The translations under genes were made by a program, and so were the position numbers. A DNA stretch of 64,000 bases, taken from the NCBI GenBank assembly GCA_032358165.1, contig JAALGY010000049.1, positions 1-64,000 on the forward strand, read 5' to 3'. The notes under the pieces were generated by a model. The model saw only the letters and a list, made by a program, of their open reading frames with translations, was not told the DNA's origin and ran no database searches. How positions within the stretch are numbered: the stretch's first letter is position 1; each line of letters begins with the position of its first letter. Positions 11,208 to 24,439 of this stretch are shown piece by piece. This stretch comes from Diplosphaera chodatii (lineage: Eukaryota > Chlorophyta > Trebouxiophyceae > Prasiolales > Stichococcaceae).

Positions 11208-14200
11208 TCACAGGTTGTACGGTGCAACAAAGTGATTAAAGAACCAGGTGCGCTCGCGGGTGGGGTCTGGCTGCAGCAGCACAGGGCACAGCACCCGATC
11301 CAGCTCCACCACGTCGTAGTGCGGCAGCCTGCCGGCGCCGAAGTGCGCGTAGCGCAGCCGCACCATGCGCAGCGGGGCCACCGTGGCGGGCTCCTGCTCG
11401 TACCACCGAAGGTACACTGCGGCGCGCTCGCCGCTGGGTGGCTCGGCGCGCCGGTAGGCGAACACCACCATGGCGCGTGCGAACCATATGTCACCCTGCT
11501 GCTGGTCGCCATCAGGCCTGCATGTATCCAGCAGGGTCGCACCAGGTTGTGGCAGCCGGATTGACAGAAAGGCAAGGTTGGCAGCGGCGTGCTGCCTGTG
11601 CACACTGAATGCAGTACAGCAAGAGTACAGCACCGGTGGAGGCCTGCAGCCAGGGGGTGCGACATCCTTGCTACAGCCGCAGGCCCACCTCACAGCGATG
11701 TCGACGGTCTCCCCCTTTGCAGGGTCCAAGTGCAGGATGACGCCGGTGTTGATGCCGCTGCGGTGCGCCACAAAGGGGATTCCCGCGCTTTTGGCCAGCC
11801 ACACCTGCAGCGTGATGCACAACCGCCGTGGTACTCGAGACACTTGTGCATGTGGACTGTCTGTTGGGCAGAACGCCGCGTGATGGGCATGCATGGCAGG
11901 GCTGCTGAGCGCCCGGCCCTGTGCACGGACGCCCGCCCTGCCTATGTGCAGATGCGCCTCAAGATCAGATGCAAGCATGCCATGGGGGTTGCTGATCAAC
12001 CTGGAAAGGTGATCAATCATGATACACGGCTGGCAGGTCACTGCACACTCAGCCGCAGCTGCGTCAGAGGTACGGAAGCTGAGGTTGTGACCAGTGGCAT
12101 CGGTGCTCTCACCCTGCCGTTGGGAGTCGTCGGCAGCTGTGCGCCATGCGGGGCAGCGCCCCCGCCGGCCAGGTGCAGGCCCAGCTTGCGCGGGAACTGG
12201 GTGCGCGCCGACTCCGGCAGCAGCTCCAGGGCCGACTGGAACCTGCGGCCCTCTGCAGTGTCCGCGTGCTCGGGCAGGTAAGCAAGCCGCTGCCGCTCTG
12301 TCGCCAGTGCCGGCCGCCCTGATGCCACCGCCTTCTGGGCCTGCAGTGTAAGTTTGACGCTGCCATTGTCTCAGTCGGGGTGCTTGGAGCTTGACCAGCC
12401 TGGTGTGAAGCAACACAGCATGGCCTGCAACACCATGCTTTCGTGTGCAGCAGACAGCGGTACTGTATGGCAGTTCACAAAGTGCTGAGCACCGCGCTCA
12501 GGCAGCACCACAGTTTGTGCATGGGGGCAGCACCATCTGGCTGTGGCAGATGCATGCATGCTGACGCTGCATGTTGACAAGGTCCACAATCATGCAGCAA
12601 CAGATGCAGGGACAGACGCACCGCGCTCCTGGATCGGCTCCTGTGCGCCAGGTCGTCCGTCGCCGCCAGCATCTCCGACACCCGGATCCGCTCGGCCTTT
12701 TTGGTCACCTGCAGTGCATTGGACGACACGCGCTGAGGGTGCTCGCACCAGCAGGTGGTGGGACAGCGCAGCTGCTTGCTAAGGCCTGGGGCTGCTACAG
12801 AGTGCTCTGCAGGTGCTGATGTCTCGCTCACATTGTGCAGTGGACCAACAGGGCCTGAACTTAGGTTGAGCTTGCACATCCTCCTGCGGCGGCCCAGCAG
12901 CCGCAGCACACGAGGCAGGCATGATCAGCATAGCAACCGGTCACCTGCAGGATGCGCATGTGTACGCGGTCCTGATGGTTGCAGAACGATGCAGCGGAGT
13001 TGATGTCGCGATGGGATGACTCCCCCGCCCCAGTGCTGGCGAAGCGGGCGCCGCCCAGCTCACGGATGAGCTCCGGGTACAGCGCCATGGCGGCGAACTT
13101 GGGGAACCGCCAGCCGCATCCCGTCATCAGGTGATCGAGCTTGCGCATTTCTTTGCGCGCCCTGCAACCAGCCAGGTGTGGTGTGATATCAACGCCAGGT
13201 GTCGTGTGACACAGTACCGACATGCTGCTGCAAACGCACTTCAAACCCCACCGCTATGCTGCAGAGGCAGAGCTGCTGTTGCAGTGGTGCTTCGAAGCTT
13301 GAGATTGACAAAGCAGGGCATCCGCACCTGACGCACAGCTCCTGCAGCACGGCCAGCGATTCCTCTGTGGCCACGGGCGCATCGCGCTCCACCTGCCACT
13401 CCAGGACGGCTGCAGATTACAACATGGGTGCAGTCTCAGCCGTTGCATGCTTGACAATACGAGCGGACTCCCACTTTGCAAGCGAGTGCGCTATGCCTGG
13501 TGGCACTGACAACAACAGCTGCTCTGCCCCATGATGATGCTGCATGTGCCAGGTGCAGGCGGTTGCAGCCACGGCATCAACGCTGGGGACTGTGCACGTA
13601 TTCTGGAGTCAGCCAGTATGCAACAAGCACCTTGGACAGCCTCGATGATAGCGGGCACATCGCGCTCGCCAAGCACCGCCAGCAGGGCGACCGGCAGCAC
13701 CTTGAGCAGCGCCGCCACCTCTGTGGCTGTGGGCTGCTTTCCCTCCTTGGCCTCCTTCACCAGCAGCTTGCATGCTGGCAGCCTGAGCGCAGGGAATTTT
13801 GGCACAAGGTCCAGCTGCGCGTTTACCTGCAGATGAGCAACGCTGCAAAGTGGTGAGGGCCGCCTTGGAGCTGGAATGGGTGTGCAGGGTGCAAAGGACT
13901 GCATGTACAGGTGGAGCGCTTGGGCACACACCGCACTGATGTCTTCTGGCAGCAGGACGCTGGCGGTGCAGTCTGAACGCTTGCGTGGCAGCAGTGTGCT
14001 GATCAGGTGCGTCGCGATGCCCAGGTCGGATTGGTGCAAGGTGTCCGGGAAGGCCAGCGAATAGACGTCCGAAACATTCCCAAACTGGGTCAGAAGCGGC
14101 TGCAGCCAGGATGCGATCAATATGTCATAGGTGGCACTGCAGTCAGGCTACATGTTCTAGGCCTGCATGCCAGCCAGCCCAGGGCACACCTGTTCTGGGC

Positions 14201-16778
14201 ACAACATCGTGCAACACCCACCAGCTCAGCAACTGCAAGGCCCACGCGCTCCAGCTCATAGCAAAAGGTTTCGGTATCGCCCAGCTTCCGCGCCTGGTGC
14301 GCTGCGTCGATTGCCTGCAGGGGTTGAAGCGGTGCTGCAGTGAATGCCTGTCACAGGCCCGGCTGGCAGCTGCCAGCTTTAGAGCATCATCAGGGAACGT
14401 ATGCGTCTGCCAATGGTGCTCAGACAAGGCGCTGGTGATCAACACCAAAAGCACTGCTCACCTGCAGCATGGCAGACTGCGTGCGGCGCTCGTGGGGCGG
14501 CTGCGGGTCAGGCTCAGCAAGCTGGTCTGGGTGCGCCATGGTGAAGACGTCGGTGCGCGTTGTGGACTTCCAGGACCAGGGCCGCACATGCATCACCTTC
14601 ACGATTTCCATCAAATCGGCGGCGTACACGAACAGAGAAAGCCGCATGACGCGGGTGACGCCGTCCTTGCACTTGTAAGGTTGCAGCCTGCGGTGCATGG
14701 AGGCGGCAACGGCTGGCCTACTTTGTCAAGCAGGCACGCACTTCAGCTGTGCAACAGGCGCAGGTACTGCTGCTGTGGGCGCAGTCGTGGAGCATACGCA
14801 GGGCTGAGGGGCAGCACTCACAGCATGCTCTCATCGATATACGGCTTCAACAGCAGCCGCATCGTAGCTGTGAAGACCTCCCGTCCAAAGACTGCAAATC
14901 TGCATGTGGCCACGCCCTCATCCTGAGCTGCTGTGCAGATGCATGTGCCGGTCTGACCCAGTTGTGCACTGCCCATCACATGCACCCAGCAAGGCAGTGC
15001 ATGCGAACGAGCTTGGCATAGCCAGCAGGCTGCGACTCACTCCGCACTGTTGTCCTCCAGGCCGTAGTCTGCAGCTTGCAGCTCCTGCAGCATCCCGATC
15101 CGCACGTAGGAGTCACGCCGCCGCATGCTGGCAGACGGGATGTTCAGCAAGGACACTGTCACGCTGTGGTGCTTCAGCTGCGACCTGCCATGTCCAGTCT
15201 GGGCTCCGTCGCTGTATAGCCTGATGGGAAGCACGAACGCATCCGGACACCGCTGCCGGAGCGCATCCTGCGAAGACGGGTGGATTGCAGGGTGGCTATG
15301 AGGCGCATGTGACTGCCTGATTCTTGTGCTCAAAGTGATATGACAACACTGTGACCATCAGCAGCTGCACATACCTGCTCTCGCTGCATGCGCAGTCCTG
15401 TGGTGGCATCGCTGGCATCATATGCGCGCTGGCCGTCAATGGTGCGCACGTCAGCCTCATACTTCATGCCGGTAGCCTGCAGCAGCATTGTAGCCAGGTT
15501 GCGTGTGCGTCTACCTGCCCAGGCCAATGACGTGGTTGTGCTCAAAACACCGGTGCAAGGTTGGCCAGCCTACCGCATCACTCAGCAGCAGGTCCTGGAT
15601 GGCGTCCTTGGCTGCGCCGGTGCGCCTCAGGCAGCGCACCTCCACTGGCTCGGCGCCATCGACATCGCGCTGCAGCACCTTCACCTCCGTGAAGTCCTGC
15701 GCATGCACATGACCTGCTGTGAGCTCTTGTGCATCAGCAAGCAAATTATGCTGGGTGCACGATCTGGCAATGCTTGCTACAGCACAGGCAAGGTGCATCG
15801 CTGCTCTAGCATTGGCACTCCACTGGCAGCGTCGAACCGGCTGCATGCCCTCGCACAGGCAACATGTTGATGACACCCAATGGGCCAACCGGGAGTTTTC
15901 AGCAGCCCAGTTCACCCTGCTGAGCGCAGGCGCATGCAGCCCAGACCACCAGGACTTGGAATCTGCATGTCATCGCAACTCACCGTATCTTCCTGCACGT
16001 CCTGGCGGAACTCGGTGATCGACTTCCACAGGTCTCGTGCACAGAACTGCGGGTGCTGCAGGACCTTGAGCAGCGCATCGCCATCTGCATCTGGCATCGA
16101 AGCCAGCGTTGGCGCCAGCTGCCGCTGCGACCAGGTGAGCTTTGCAGCCAGGCGGGCTGCTGAGCCACTGATCTCCACGTCAGGAGGCAGCCGCGGTGGC
16201 TGGCGTGTGGCTGGCTGGATGCTGCGCATGGGACCTGCGGGCGGTCTGACGCCCGCTGGACGGGGCTGCTGCTGTTGTTCGTCCTCCTCCTGCTGAGCCT
16301 GCTGGACAGCGCCATGCTGTTGGTGTTCGGCCTGCTGCTGCTGAGCCTGCTGGACATTGGGATGCGGGTCCAGAGCCTGTGACGGCTCAGCTGCCTGCTG
16401 GCCATCACCAGGTTGCCGCTGCGCCTGCATGCGCTGCTGCTGCTCCTGCTCATCCGCCGAGGCATGGTCCCCGTGACCTTGACTGCACACTGCAGGCTGT
16501 GCAGCACGGTCCTGCGGCAGGTCTGTGTTATCGTTGTTAGCATCTGGGCTGGCAGGCTGGCCACCCGCGCCAACCTGGCTGGCAAAAGCTGCCTGCGCTT
16601 GTTGCTGCTGGAGGTCGCGATCCAAGCGTGCCTGCTTCGACTGGTGCGGTCTGGATGCCTGATGCACGGCCAATCCCGAACTTGACTTGCAATACTGATC
16701 ACATGCTGCACAGTAATATGGCGAATGAACATGCTGCGCAGGCGCCGCCCGCTTCGCACTGGCTCCTCGCATCGGCAT
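11208..16778 (-). CDS. Plavaka-type transposase with N-terminal zinc finger
   Basis: About 16 exons. Exon 1 (16778-15984) starts with ATG and encodes a C2H2-like finger (YYCAACDQYCKSSSGLAVHQ) and a long Gln-rich linker. Exon 4 (15267-15041) reads 'FVLPIRLYSDGAQTGHGR' and 'VTVSLLNIPSASMRRRDSY', matching the Plavaka core in which this Asp is catalytic. Later come 'LSLFVYAADLMEIVKV', 'YSLAFPDTLHQSDLG' (the conserved 'PD.LHQ...G') and 'GWRFPKFAAMALY' with 'GESSHRD', the expected site of the catalytic Glu. The C terminus ends 'RTWFFNHFVAPYNL'. Phases of the first six exons were checked and agree; I saw no stop or frameshift. It is divergent from the gene at 17310. A second, unrelated-looking transposase in the same element is unusual. 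Confidence 0.88.
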
Positions 16779-17309
16779 TTTGCATGGTCAGCATATCGTC
16801 GTCGATGCGCTTTCAAACGACTACAATGCCTCACGATTGCCTAGCCATGTCAATGTGGCCAGGTAGTGGGCAACTGTCATCGGTAGGCTGCATTATACAC
16901 GCACAGTCCGAAAAGGCTTGTGCATGCAGGCAGACCCACCAACAAGGCGACCGAGCTTTCGAAGCGTGATGCAAAGCTTGAAACATGATCTCCGACAAGC
17001 GCCAACATGCTGTGCCATTCCACCATTGGCGTGTTCTCCCCTTTCCACCATCTGCCAACCGTTTGATCGGCGTTCCGACTGCTAAGTTTGCCCTGGATCA
17101 AGCTCGCACAGTGGACATCGCTCGTGGCACTTCTTCATCCGCGCTTGCGAAGCTTCACAATCTTGTCCAATCTTGTCCAAGCAGACCGACAGTGCACCTC
17201 CGGATCGTGCGGCTCGCTCCCTGTCTGACGTATTCGAAGGCTGGTCGTCTCGTGGTTTGCTTGTTGCAAACAGCTGGCACCAGGTGCGACCTCTGTGCCG
17301 CTCGGCACA
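16779..17309. promoter_or_regulatory. Shared upstream region of two divergent genes
   Basis: 531 bp between the start of the Plavaka-type transposase (minus strand) and the start of the gene at 17310 (plus strand). No exon is evident. It must hold both promoters unless untranslated exons extend into it. I see no clear TATA box placement that would decide a start. Confidence 0.4.
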
Positions 17310-20012
17310 ATGCCAACTGCAAAGAAGGCGAAAAAGGCTTCCAAAGACAATGTGAAGTTCTATACACCCAACGGGACAATCTCATCGCACCAGGTGACTG
17401 CCATCTCGACCTGCCAATGTGGTGATCTGTTCTAACCTCACAAGCTCTGAAGCCTGCATCTAACAATTACGTGCACGCAGTCACACACTCAGCGGCTTTG
17501 ATGAGAAACACCAATGTCTGGCAGTTGATGGTGCCTGTCGTTGCTCTTCAACACCTCTGCATGTACCTGATGCATGGGAGAGAGTCTGGTACTGATGCCG
17601 ATTTGCTGCTGCGCTGCAGAGCACGGCCACGGCTCACGCTCGGCCATCCGACAGCGACCATAACGAGCGGGTAAGTCGGCGCCCCAGAGCCGCATCTGCC
17701 TGCGCAAATGTCCATGCTGCAGCAGCGCTCGAGGCAGGTGCCATGCCAGCCATGCATGCAGTAGCAGTGCCACCCTGCTGCAGGCATCCTGAGCACCTGT
17801 GTCAAACGCTATGCTGCAGGCTTCGCAGCGTCAGCGCACCGAGCCTTCGTTCTTCGTGCCGCATGAGGCTGCGGTTCAGACAGGTATGCATCGCAGAGCA
17901 CTCCGATCTGGCCGCATGCTCCGCGCGCAGGGCATGGCACCTGCATCTAGTTACCATCGCATGTATCATCAAGCATACATATCGCAGCGCTCCCTACCGC
18001 ACATGCAGCCTCAGCGCTGTGCTGAGCCCTGCTCGATCTTGGTGCCCAAGATGGCTGTGGTCACGCTAGTTGCATGCTGAGCACACTGTCCTGGGACGTG
18101 CAGAGCTGCAAAAGGACCCAGTGAAGAACGCGTTCTTCGTGGCCCTCACGCAGCTGGTGAACGGCCAGGGCAGCATGCTGGCAGCTCTGCATGGGATGAA
18201 GGCGGATATGGCCCGCATGACCGCAGCAATGAACGACCTGGTGCGTAATGACTGCACCGTATCCATGGCATGCAGCACTCTGATGAAGCCACCGCACATC
18301 GCAGACGCAGCACGATTTGTCACAAGACCTCGGGGATGCCACTGAGATTTCGTGAACCCTGTTGCCTGCAGGCCAGCGCCCACATTGCAGAGCACAGCCT
18401 GGACGTGAGTCAGAGCGTGATTCAGATGTCACAGCACTCCTTCCATGTGCATGCATGTGCATGTGCCGGCAAGCTGCCAGCACATGCGGGCAGCTTGCAT
18501 GCAACTGCAGCATGTCGTGCGGCGCAGCGTCTCGCTCACCGGCGCCGTGCTGTTCACCGTAGTGTACAAGCTGTGGCGCAAGTCCTTTGTGCTTGCATGC
18601 AGACCGCCACCGTCAAGGATGTGGTGGAGCGCCTTGCGCGCGAGGTGAACTATTACCTGACAGAGGAGCAGCTGCGGCTGGCCGCAGCGCTCGCCAACGG
18701 CCACCCAGACGTGGTTTCCTTCCTCCAAGCCACCCCCAACATGCTCACCTTCAGCGTGCGGAAGGTATGCATGCAGGTCCTCCCATGCATGCTCCCAGAC
18801 CTGAGTCTGCCCTCCAAGTTGGACATTGTGACTGTCACAACACCTGCCAGACAGATGTGACGATGGCAGCACCAAGTCACAGCGGCCCCAATATCGGTCA
18901 CTGACCAAGCACTGCTGCGAGCGACTTGGTGCTGTGTACCATACATGCTGGTGTTGATGGGCAGCGGGCAGCGTGCTGAACGCAGACGAGTGTGCGCTGC
19001 ATGTGCTGCTGCAGTGCCGGGAGGTGCTGCGCAAGAATGTCCGCTCTCCACTGGTGAGTTTGATGTTCAAGGAACTGGAGGAGCTGCTGCACGTCGACAG
19101 CGACAAGCCTGAGGACCTGGTGGAAGGTGCGCTGCAGGAAGCACAAAGCATGTCCAATGCTGCTAAGCAGTGCGCGGGCGCTGTGTCACTGGAAGTGCTG
19201 GCGTGTGTGGAAGTGCTGCTCGGGGGTCCAGGTGTCTTTGATCATGCCAAGCGCAGGGTCCGATCCTGCCAGCACATGCAGGCAGTGCAGCTCTGACCCA
19301 GCACTGCACCACCCTCCCAGCCGCACCCTGCATCAACCGGCAGTGACGTGACCACATGTGCACTCGTGCTTATGTGCAGATGGGCTGTACAGAACGGACG
19401 GACAGGATGACTACCTGGGCTCCGGCAGCTTCCGCGCCGTCCTCGTGAAGGTGTATCCCCTGCCAGGCGGCCAGGAAGCAGACCCGGACTTCATCAGCCA
19501 CATCACCCCGTCGCAGCTGGCGCTGTTTGAGATTGTGGTGCGTCCTCGCCTACCACCACATGCACTTGCTGCTCTGCACATCGACACCATGTTGCGCACA
19601 TGACTGTGCGAGCAGCATGCAGGCGCAACAAGTGCCCCACCTCGTGGCAGCTTTGATACTGAGTCAAAGTTGTGCTGCTGCTGCTGCTGTTGCTGCAGCT
19701 GCTGCCTGGTCTTGACCAGCATATGCAGTGGCGGCGTAATGCCACGCAAGAGCCACGCTGCTGCAGCAGCCCTGCCTGACCAGCATGTGCGACATCTGCT
19801 CATCAGTCACCAGTCACTGACGCTCAGTGCGCACGTTCCTGCAGACGCAGCGGTGGCTGTGTGGGCACATGCAGCTGCCGCAGGACACCGGCGGCAACGA
19901 CGTCACGAAGTCTGCGTACGCCAGCATTCTGGCGGCCCTGAATGCGCCTCGCTTCACATCCAGCTACCTCACATTCACCGACCCAGCAGCCGAGGGCGCT
20001 AGCGCCAGCTAG
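17310..20012 (+). CDS. Multi-exon unknown protein, transposon cargo
   Basis: I do not recognise this family. Start ATG at 17310 opens 'MPTAKKAKKASKDNVKFYTP', a lysine-rich N terminus. At least ten short exons with TGCAG acceptors follow, some in clear register: 17620-17671, about 17720-17734 (15 bp), then blocks reading 'LQKDPVKNAFFVALTQLV', 'TVKDVVERLAREVNYYLTEE', 'FKELEELLHVDSDKPEDL', 'DDYLGSGSFRAVLVKVYPLP' and a final exon 'QRWLCGHMQLPQDTGGNDVT' ending at TAG 20010-20012. Predicted length is about 390 residues, largely helical, without membrane segments. The stretch 18540-18600 has an uncertain intron. Gene position beside the Plavaka-type transposase suggests an accessory role in transposition, but nothing in the sequence proves it. 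Confidence 0.6.
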
Positions 20013-23000
20013 TGAACCAGCGCAGCGTTGCAGGGGATGCAGGCCTGCAGCATAACACGCAGAACCGGCAGCATTTGCGAGCCTTTGCCACCGGCTCCGT
20101 CCGGCATGTGAACATCCGAAAATTTTGGCTTCAGAGTGCATTTTGCTGGGATCAGCGCTGCTGTGGTTTGCTGCACATTTCCTCCAGCACTGCACCCAGC
20201 TGCAGTGTATTTTTTCATGCATGTACGGCAGTGCCTCGTGTGCGGCGGCGGCACTGGCGCATATATTCATCAGTTCTTGCAGCATGCTGCTTCTCATCTG
20301 CTGCTTCGCGTGACTGCTGATTCATGATGCTCATGTGTGAAGCGACAGAACTGCCCAGGCTACTCTTGAGGCCACTGCATGCACTGAAGCACTGCATGGT
20401 TGCAAACAGCCGCCCTGGACCAGGTTCCCAGTCAATTCGTCAGACCTCAGACGACCTTGTCAATGTTTGGCATTCGTGACCAGCGAAGCATGCTGCACCA
20501 CTTGACGTGTCATCTGTGAGCATGTGAGGCTGTTAGCATTGCATGCATGCGTGATGCCTGTCGTCCTGAGCATCAAGCGAAGCAGAAGGCCTGATGCCAA
20601 AACTCGACTCGTGGTTAGCAGCTTCGCACAGCTTGCGCCGGTCAGCAACGAGCTGCATGTAGCTGATTATCGTCGAGTCTAGCGTCAGGCAGGCCGTTGC
20701 CCGCTCAAGGCCATCAGCTGGACCGGTCAACAGTCTGGATCACGCACATCGAAAAGCTTGTGTTCCGTGAAAGCAGGAGGCGTCAATGAAGAAGGTGACG
20801 TCTGCATGCAGATGCATATGCACGCAGATGCCAAAGGGAGCTGCTGTGTGTGAGCTCTAGTGCCTCAGCTGCTCATCAAACATTTTGCTGCGAGGATGCA
20901 GTCGATTCCTGCCTGGACATGCCTGCTCTGAGTGTGGAATCACTGTGACTGACTTACACACGAACCCTGACATTGCTCGCAGGCGTCATCTTTGGCGAGG
21001 CTACGCCAGTGATCTGCAGACGGAGGCCCCTGCTGCTTGCAAGTGCGTTCCTGGGTGCTGCATGCAATGAGCAGACGATGAGAACTGCGTGTTGACTCTG
21101 CCGTATGTTCTAGAGATGCCATCCATTGAGATCTACAGCATGCATCCTGCAGGCACGGCAGTGTGACTGTTTGCTGATCACCTGTTGGCTGCAGAAAGCG
21201 TCACAGGTATAGTGCAGGACACTGAGGCAGCAGCTCGAATACACTCGAAGACATCGTACCGGCCGACCACGTACAAGTCTCACAGGTGTGACTTGTTGCA
21301 CTGCCATCTGCATTCTTGCCAGACGTCTGGCTGGCATGAGCCTTGAGCAGCCAGGCTTGGCGCTGCTCACTGTACTGCACATTGCTGCTGCTGCTGGAAG
21401 TGCCCATTCACGTACAGGATGCATGCCTGATCTTGTCCATCGGACTGTACAAGCCTTCTTCGGTGTGGTGGCAGCGTCCTATGTCATGGTACTGTATGTT
21501 TCCATCAGCATAATGGTAGTCTTCCAACAGCAGACCGTCGTTGAGCTAGTGACTGAACATGCATATATGCATGCAGGCACCCACCACTGCAGCTGCTACA
21601 ACTAGCAGCATCGTCCACAGCAACGATGTCCGCATCATGGAGGTGTGCTACACCTCCATGATGCACTTCACCACACTCCCATATGCTCTACAAGTCCTCC
21701 CTTCTACAGTTTCCTGCAGATCTGGTCACACCCACTCGGCATCCTGCTGGCAGTGCAGGTGATTCAGCCGCTGAAGCTCCCTGGGGCCCTGCAAATCGTC
21801 GTGCCAGCAGCGCAGGTGCAGCTGTGGTGTGCCTGCAATAGATGCACCTTGTCCACCTGCCTATCAAGCAGCTTGTAGGTGCAGCGCGTCATCGTTGGAC
21901 GCCATGATCGAGCTGCAGACTCATCAGATGTCACAGGCTCGCATGTTCGCGTTGACTGATTGCAGCTTCCTGTGTCTGCAGGGCGGTTGAGCCCTCATCG
22001 CCGAGTTGAGACACATCGAAGAGTAGACATATAAGCCAGAATGACGAAGGCGTCTTAGGCCTTGCCAGTCAGGTTCAGGTGCGTGTTCCCATTGGTTACT
22101 TGACCACCTTTGCATGCTGGAAAGCTTGCGTGTTGCGCAGACTGCAAAGCTGCACTTTGTGTACCCTGCAGGTGCATGCTGCGCTGCTGCAAGACAGCGC
22201 TGCCACACTGTGCACCGTTGCTGTGATGTCTGGTGGGTCCGAGATTGCATGAGCAGCCTGCTCACGTGCAGTCTGCCACAGGCTTTGACGTTGACCATGT
22301 GCCTGCGGACTGCTGCAGTGCGGTCTCTTGATTGATCAGCTGCTGGCTGCATCTGCAGAACCAGTCATGAATTGTAGCATGCAGCAGCGTTTTTGGCCGA
22401 TCAGCTGCAGCGACCAGGCGCCACTGGCTGAATATCCAACTCCCCAGGTGCTGCAGGCTGTCGTCGTGTCCTCTGCTGATTGGCACCTGGTGCAGTATGC
22501 TTGCAAAAGCAGCACGACTTCGCGCTGCTCTCCAAGGCAGGCGCCACCTGGCCTTGGCTGCACTGATCCTGAAGTGTACTCCTGAAGTGTATATGATGTA
22601 ACTGTGCGCTGCGCAGGCAGCAACGACAGATCCACCAGCCTGAGGCCTGCAGTGCGCGACAACCCGCCGCAATGCCGCCCTCGGATGCTGTCGCCGCAGG
22701 GCAGGTGTGCATGTTTGACGCCTGCTGCACGTGTTTGCAGCCGCCATGCCTGGTGGCTGCGCTTAGGCATGCCGTCCATACTGACGTTGGGATGGCAGTC
22801 TAAGTACTACACTTGTCTGCTAACTGCTACGTCGTCTGGGGCTGGACGTCATGCTGTTGTGCATCAGAGGCTAACAGCATGCTCTGAACTCGATGTGTGC
22901 AGGCGCCAGCGGCACTGTCAAACGCATGCCGGCACGTCGCGATGAGCTCAAGACGCTACCAGCATCAGCCTGCTGTACAGGTGCGTCAGCACCCTCCACA

Positions 23001-24400
23001 ATGTGCAATAAATCGATTGGCAGCACCCGCGCTTGCAACGGCGCCGTCGTGCATTGCAGACCCTGTTGAACCTCGCTCTGAGAAGGAGGTTGTACTCAGT
23101 ATGTGCACTGCTGCGACGGTGTTGGTGCGAAACATGCACATACAGCAGCTGCCTCGCTGCCCAAAGCAGCGCTGCTTCAGGACTTGTGCAAGTACGACCT
23201 GTTTGCTGCACATTGCAGGCACCTGCCGCTGCTGCTGATGAAGTGAAGTGGTGGGCAATGACTGCAACGCCTCTGTGGTGGGCGCCTCACGGCGTGATGG
23301 CTAGATAGTTTGCAGCGCAGCTTGCATGTGACCTTAGAGATGGAGAGTGGTGTAGGCATGTGACCTTAGAGATGGACAGTGGTGTAGGCTGACCAGCTTC
23401 CGCTGTGTTTCGATCACCTGCTGGGTGTGAGGTTCTGCAGTTCGTCAGCGAATGGCAGAGTGATCTGGCCGCCAGGGTACCAGGCAGTGGTCATGACATC
23501 CCACTGCTGACCAGCCTCACCAGCACGTGCACAGACATCCACAGGGTCGTGGCCGCCTGTATGATGCCGCGTCTCCATAGTCATCCGCCATATATCAGCT
23601 GCACACTAACAGCGTTGGATATCAACCTCAGGGTGACAGCTTCAGCTGTTGATCTGGTTCCGACGCCAGTTGCTGCCGCTAGAGATCCTGATGTGCAGCA
23701 GGTGTGCAGCGGCTGCGGACGCCACCTGGTCACCAGCAGCTGCTGCCACCGAAAGATGTCACCATGAAACACACATCTGGCGGCGCCTGCGTGCTGCTGA
23801 CGCCCGCTGACGCCCACGCGACACGTGCGTCGACCTGACGTTTGCTGGCGACAGCACCGCTATGGCATCGCCTGCTGTCGGCGCTTTCTGGCGCCGACGC
23901 GCAGCAGCATACATGAGACGTCAGATGATACCTTGCACCACGGACGTCGACTGCTGTCTGCAGCCGCTCGGCGACACTGAGCCGTCGGTGCCTCACCTGG
24001 CAGCTGGTGATGTCGGCATCATTTGAGGTCAATCAGTCGCCACCGCCGATTGCCAGCCGAAGCTGTTGCGATGCTGATGGCAGTTTCTGACATCAGTATC
24101 CAAACGACAGCAGTGGACAACAGCAAGCCGGCAGACGTCACTGTGCATCACGGTCTGCCCGGCGCCGCGCTGCCATCAGTGCCCCGCTGGCCGCCGTGCA
24201 ACGACCCCGTCGCCTGGCCTCGGCTGCTGTACAAGTCAGAAAAATATGTCATCCGACGCCCCCACCCTGTATGTCGCCGGCTGCTGGTCACCCAAGTACT
24301 GAGATGCCACAGCGGTGGCAGCGGTGAGCTGAGGCGGCATGTGCTGTGCAAATGTCACAGCCGGTTGCCCTGCAAGGTGCATCTACCGCTCTCATGATTC
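20013..24400. other. 4.4-kb interval of the transposon without a recognisable gene
   Basis: No exon chain could be built on either strand. Short open frames lack motifs and consistent splice sites. A two-copy tandem duplication lies at 23324-23387. From about 23780 to 24150 the DNA is crowded with GACGTC, CTGACG and TGTCGGC words, like the region upstream of the Tnp2 gene. Decayed or non-coding element DNA is the simplest reading. Confidence 0.5.
23324..23387. repeat. Two-copy 32-bp tandem duplication
   Basis: GCATGTGACCTTAGAGATGG begins at 23324 and again at 23356, with one mismatch in the following bases. A simple local duplication in otherwise featureless DNA. Confidence 0.9.
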
Positions 24401-24439
24401 CAATACCTTCTTCGCTGTCCGATGAGGCCGTCATGACCT

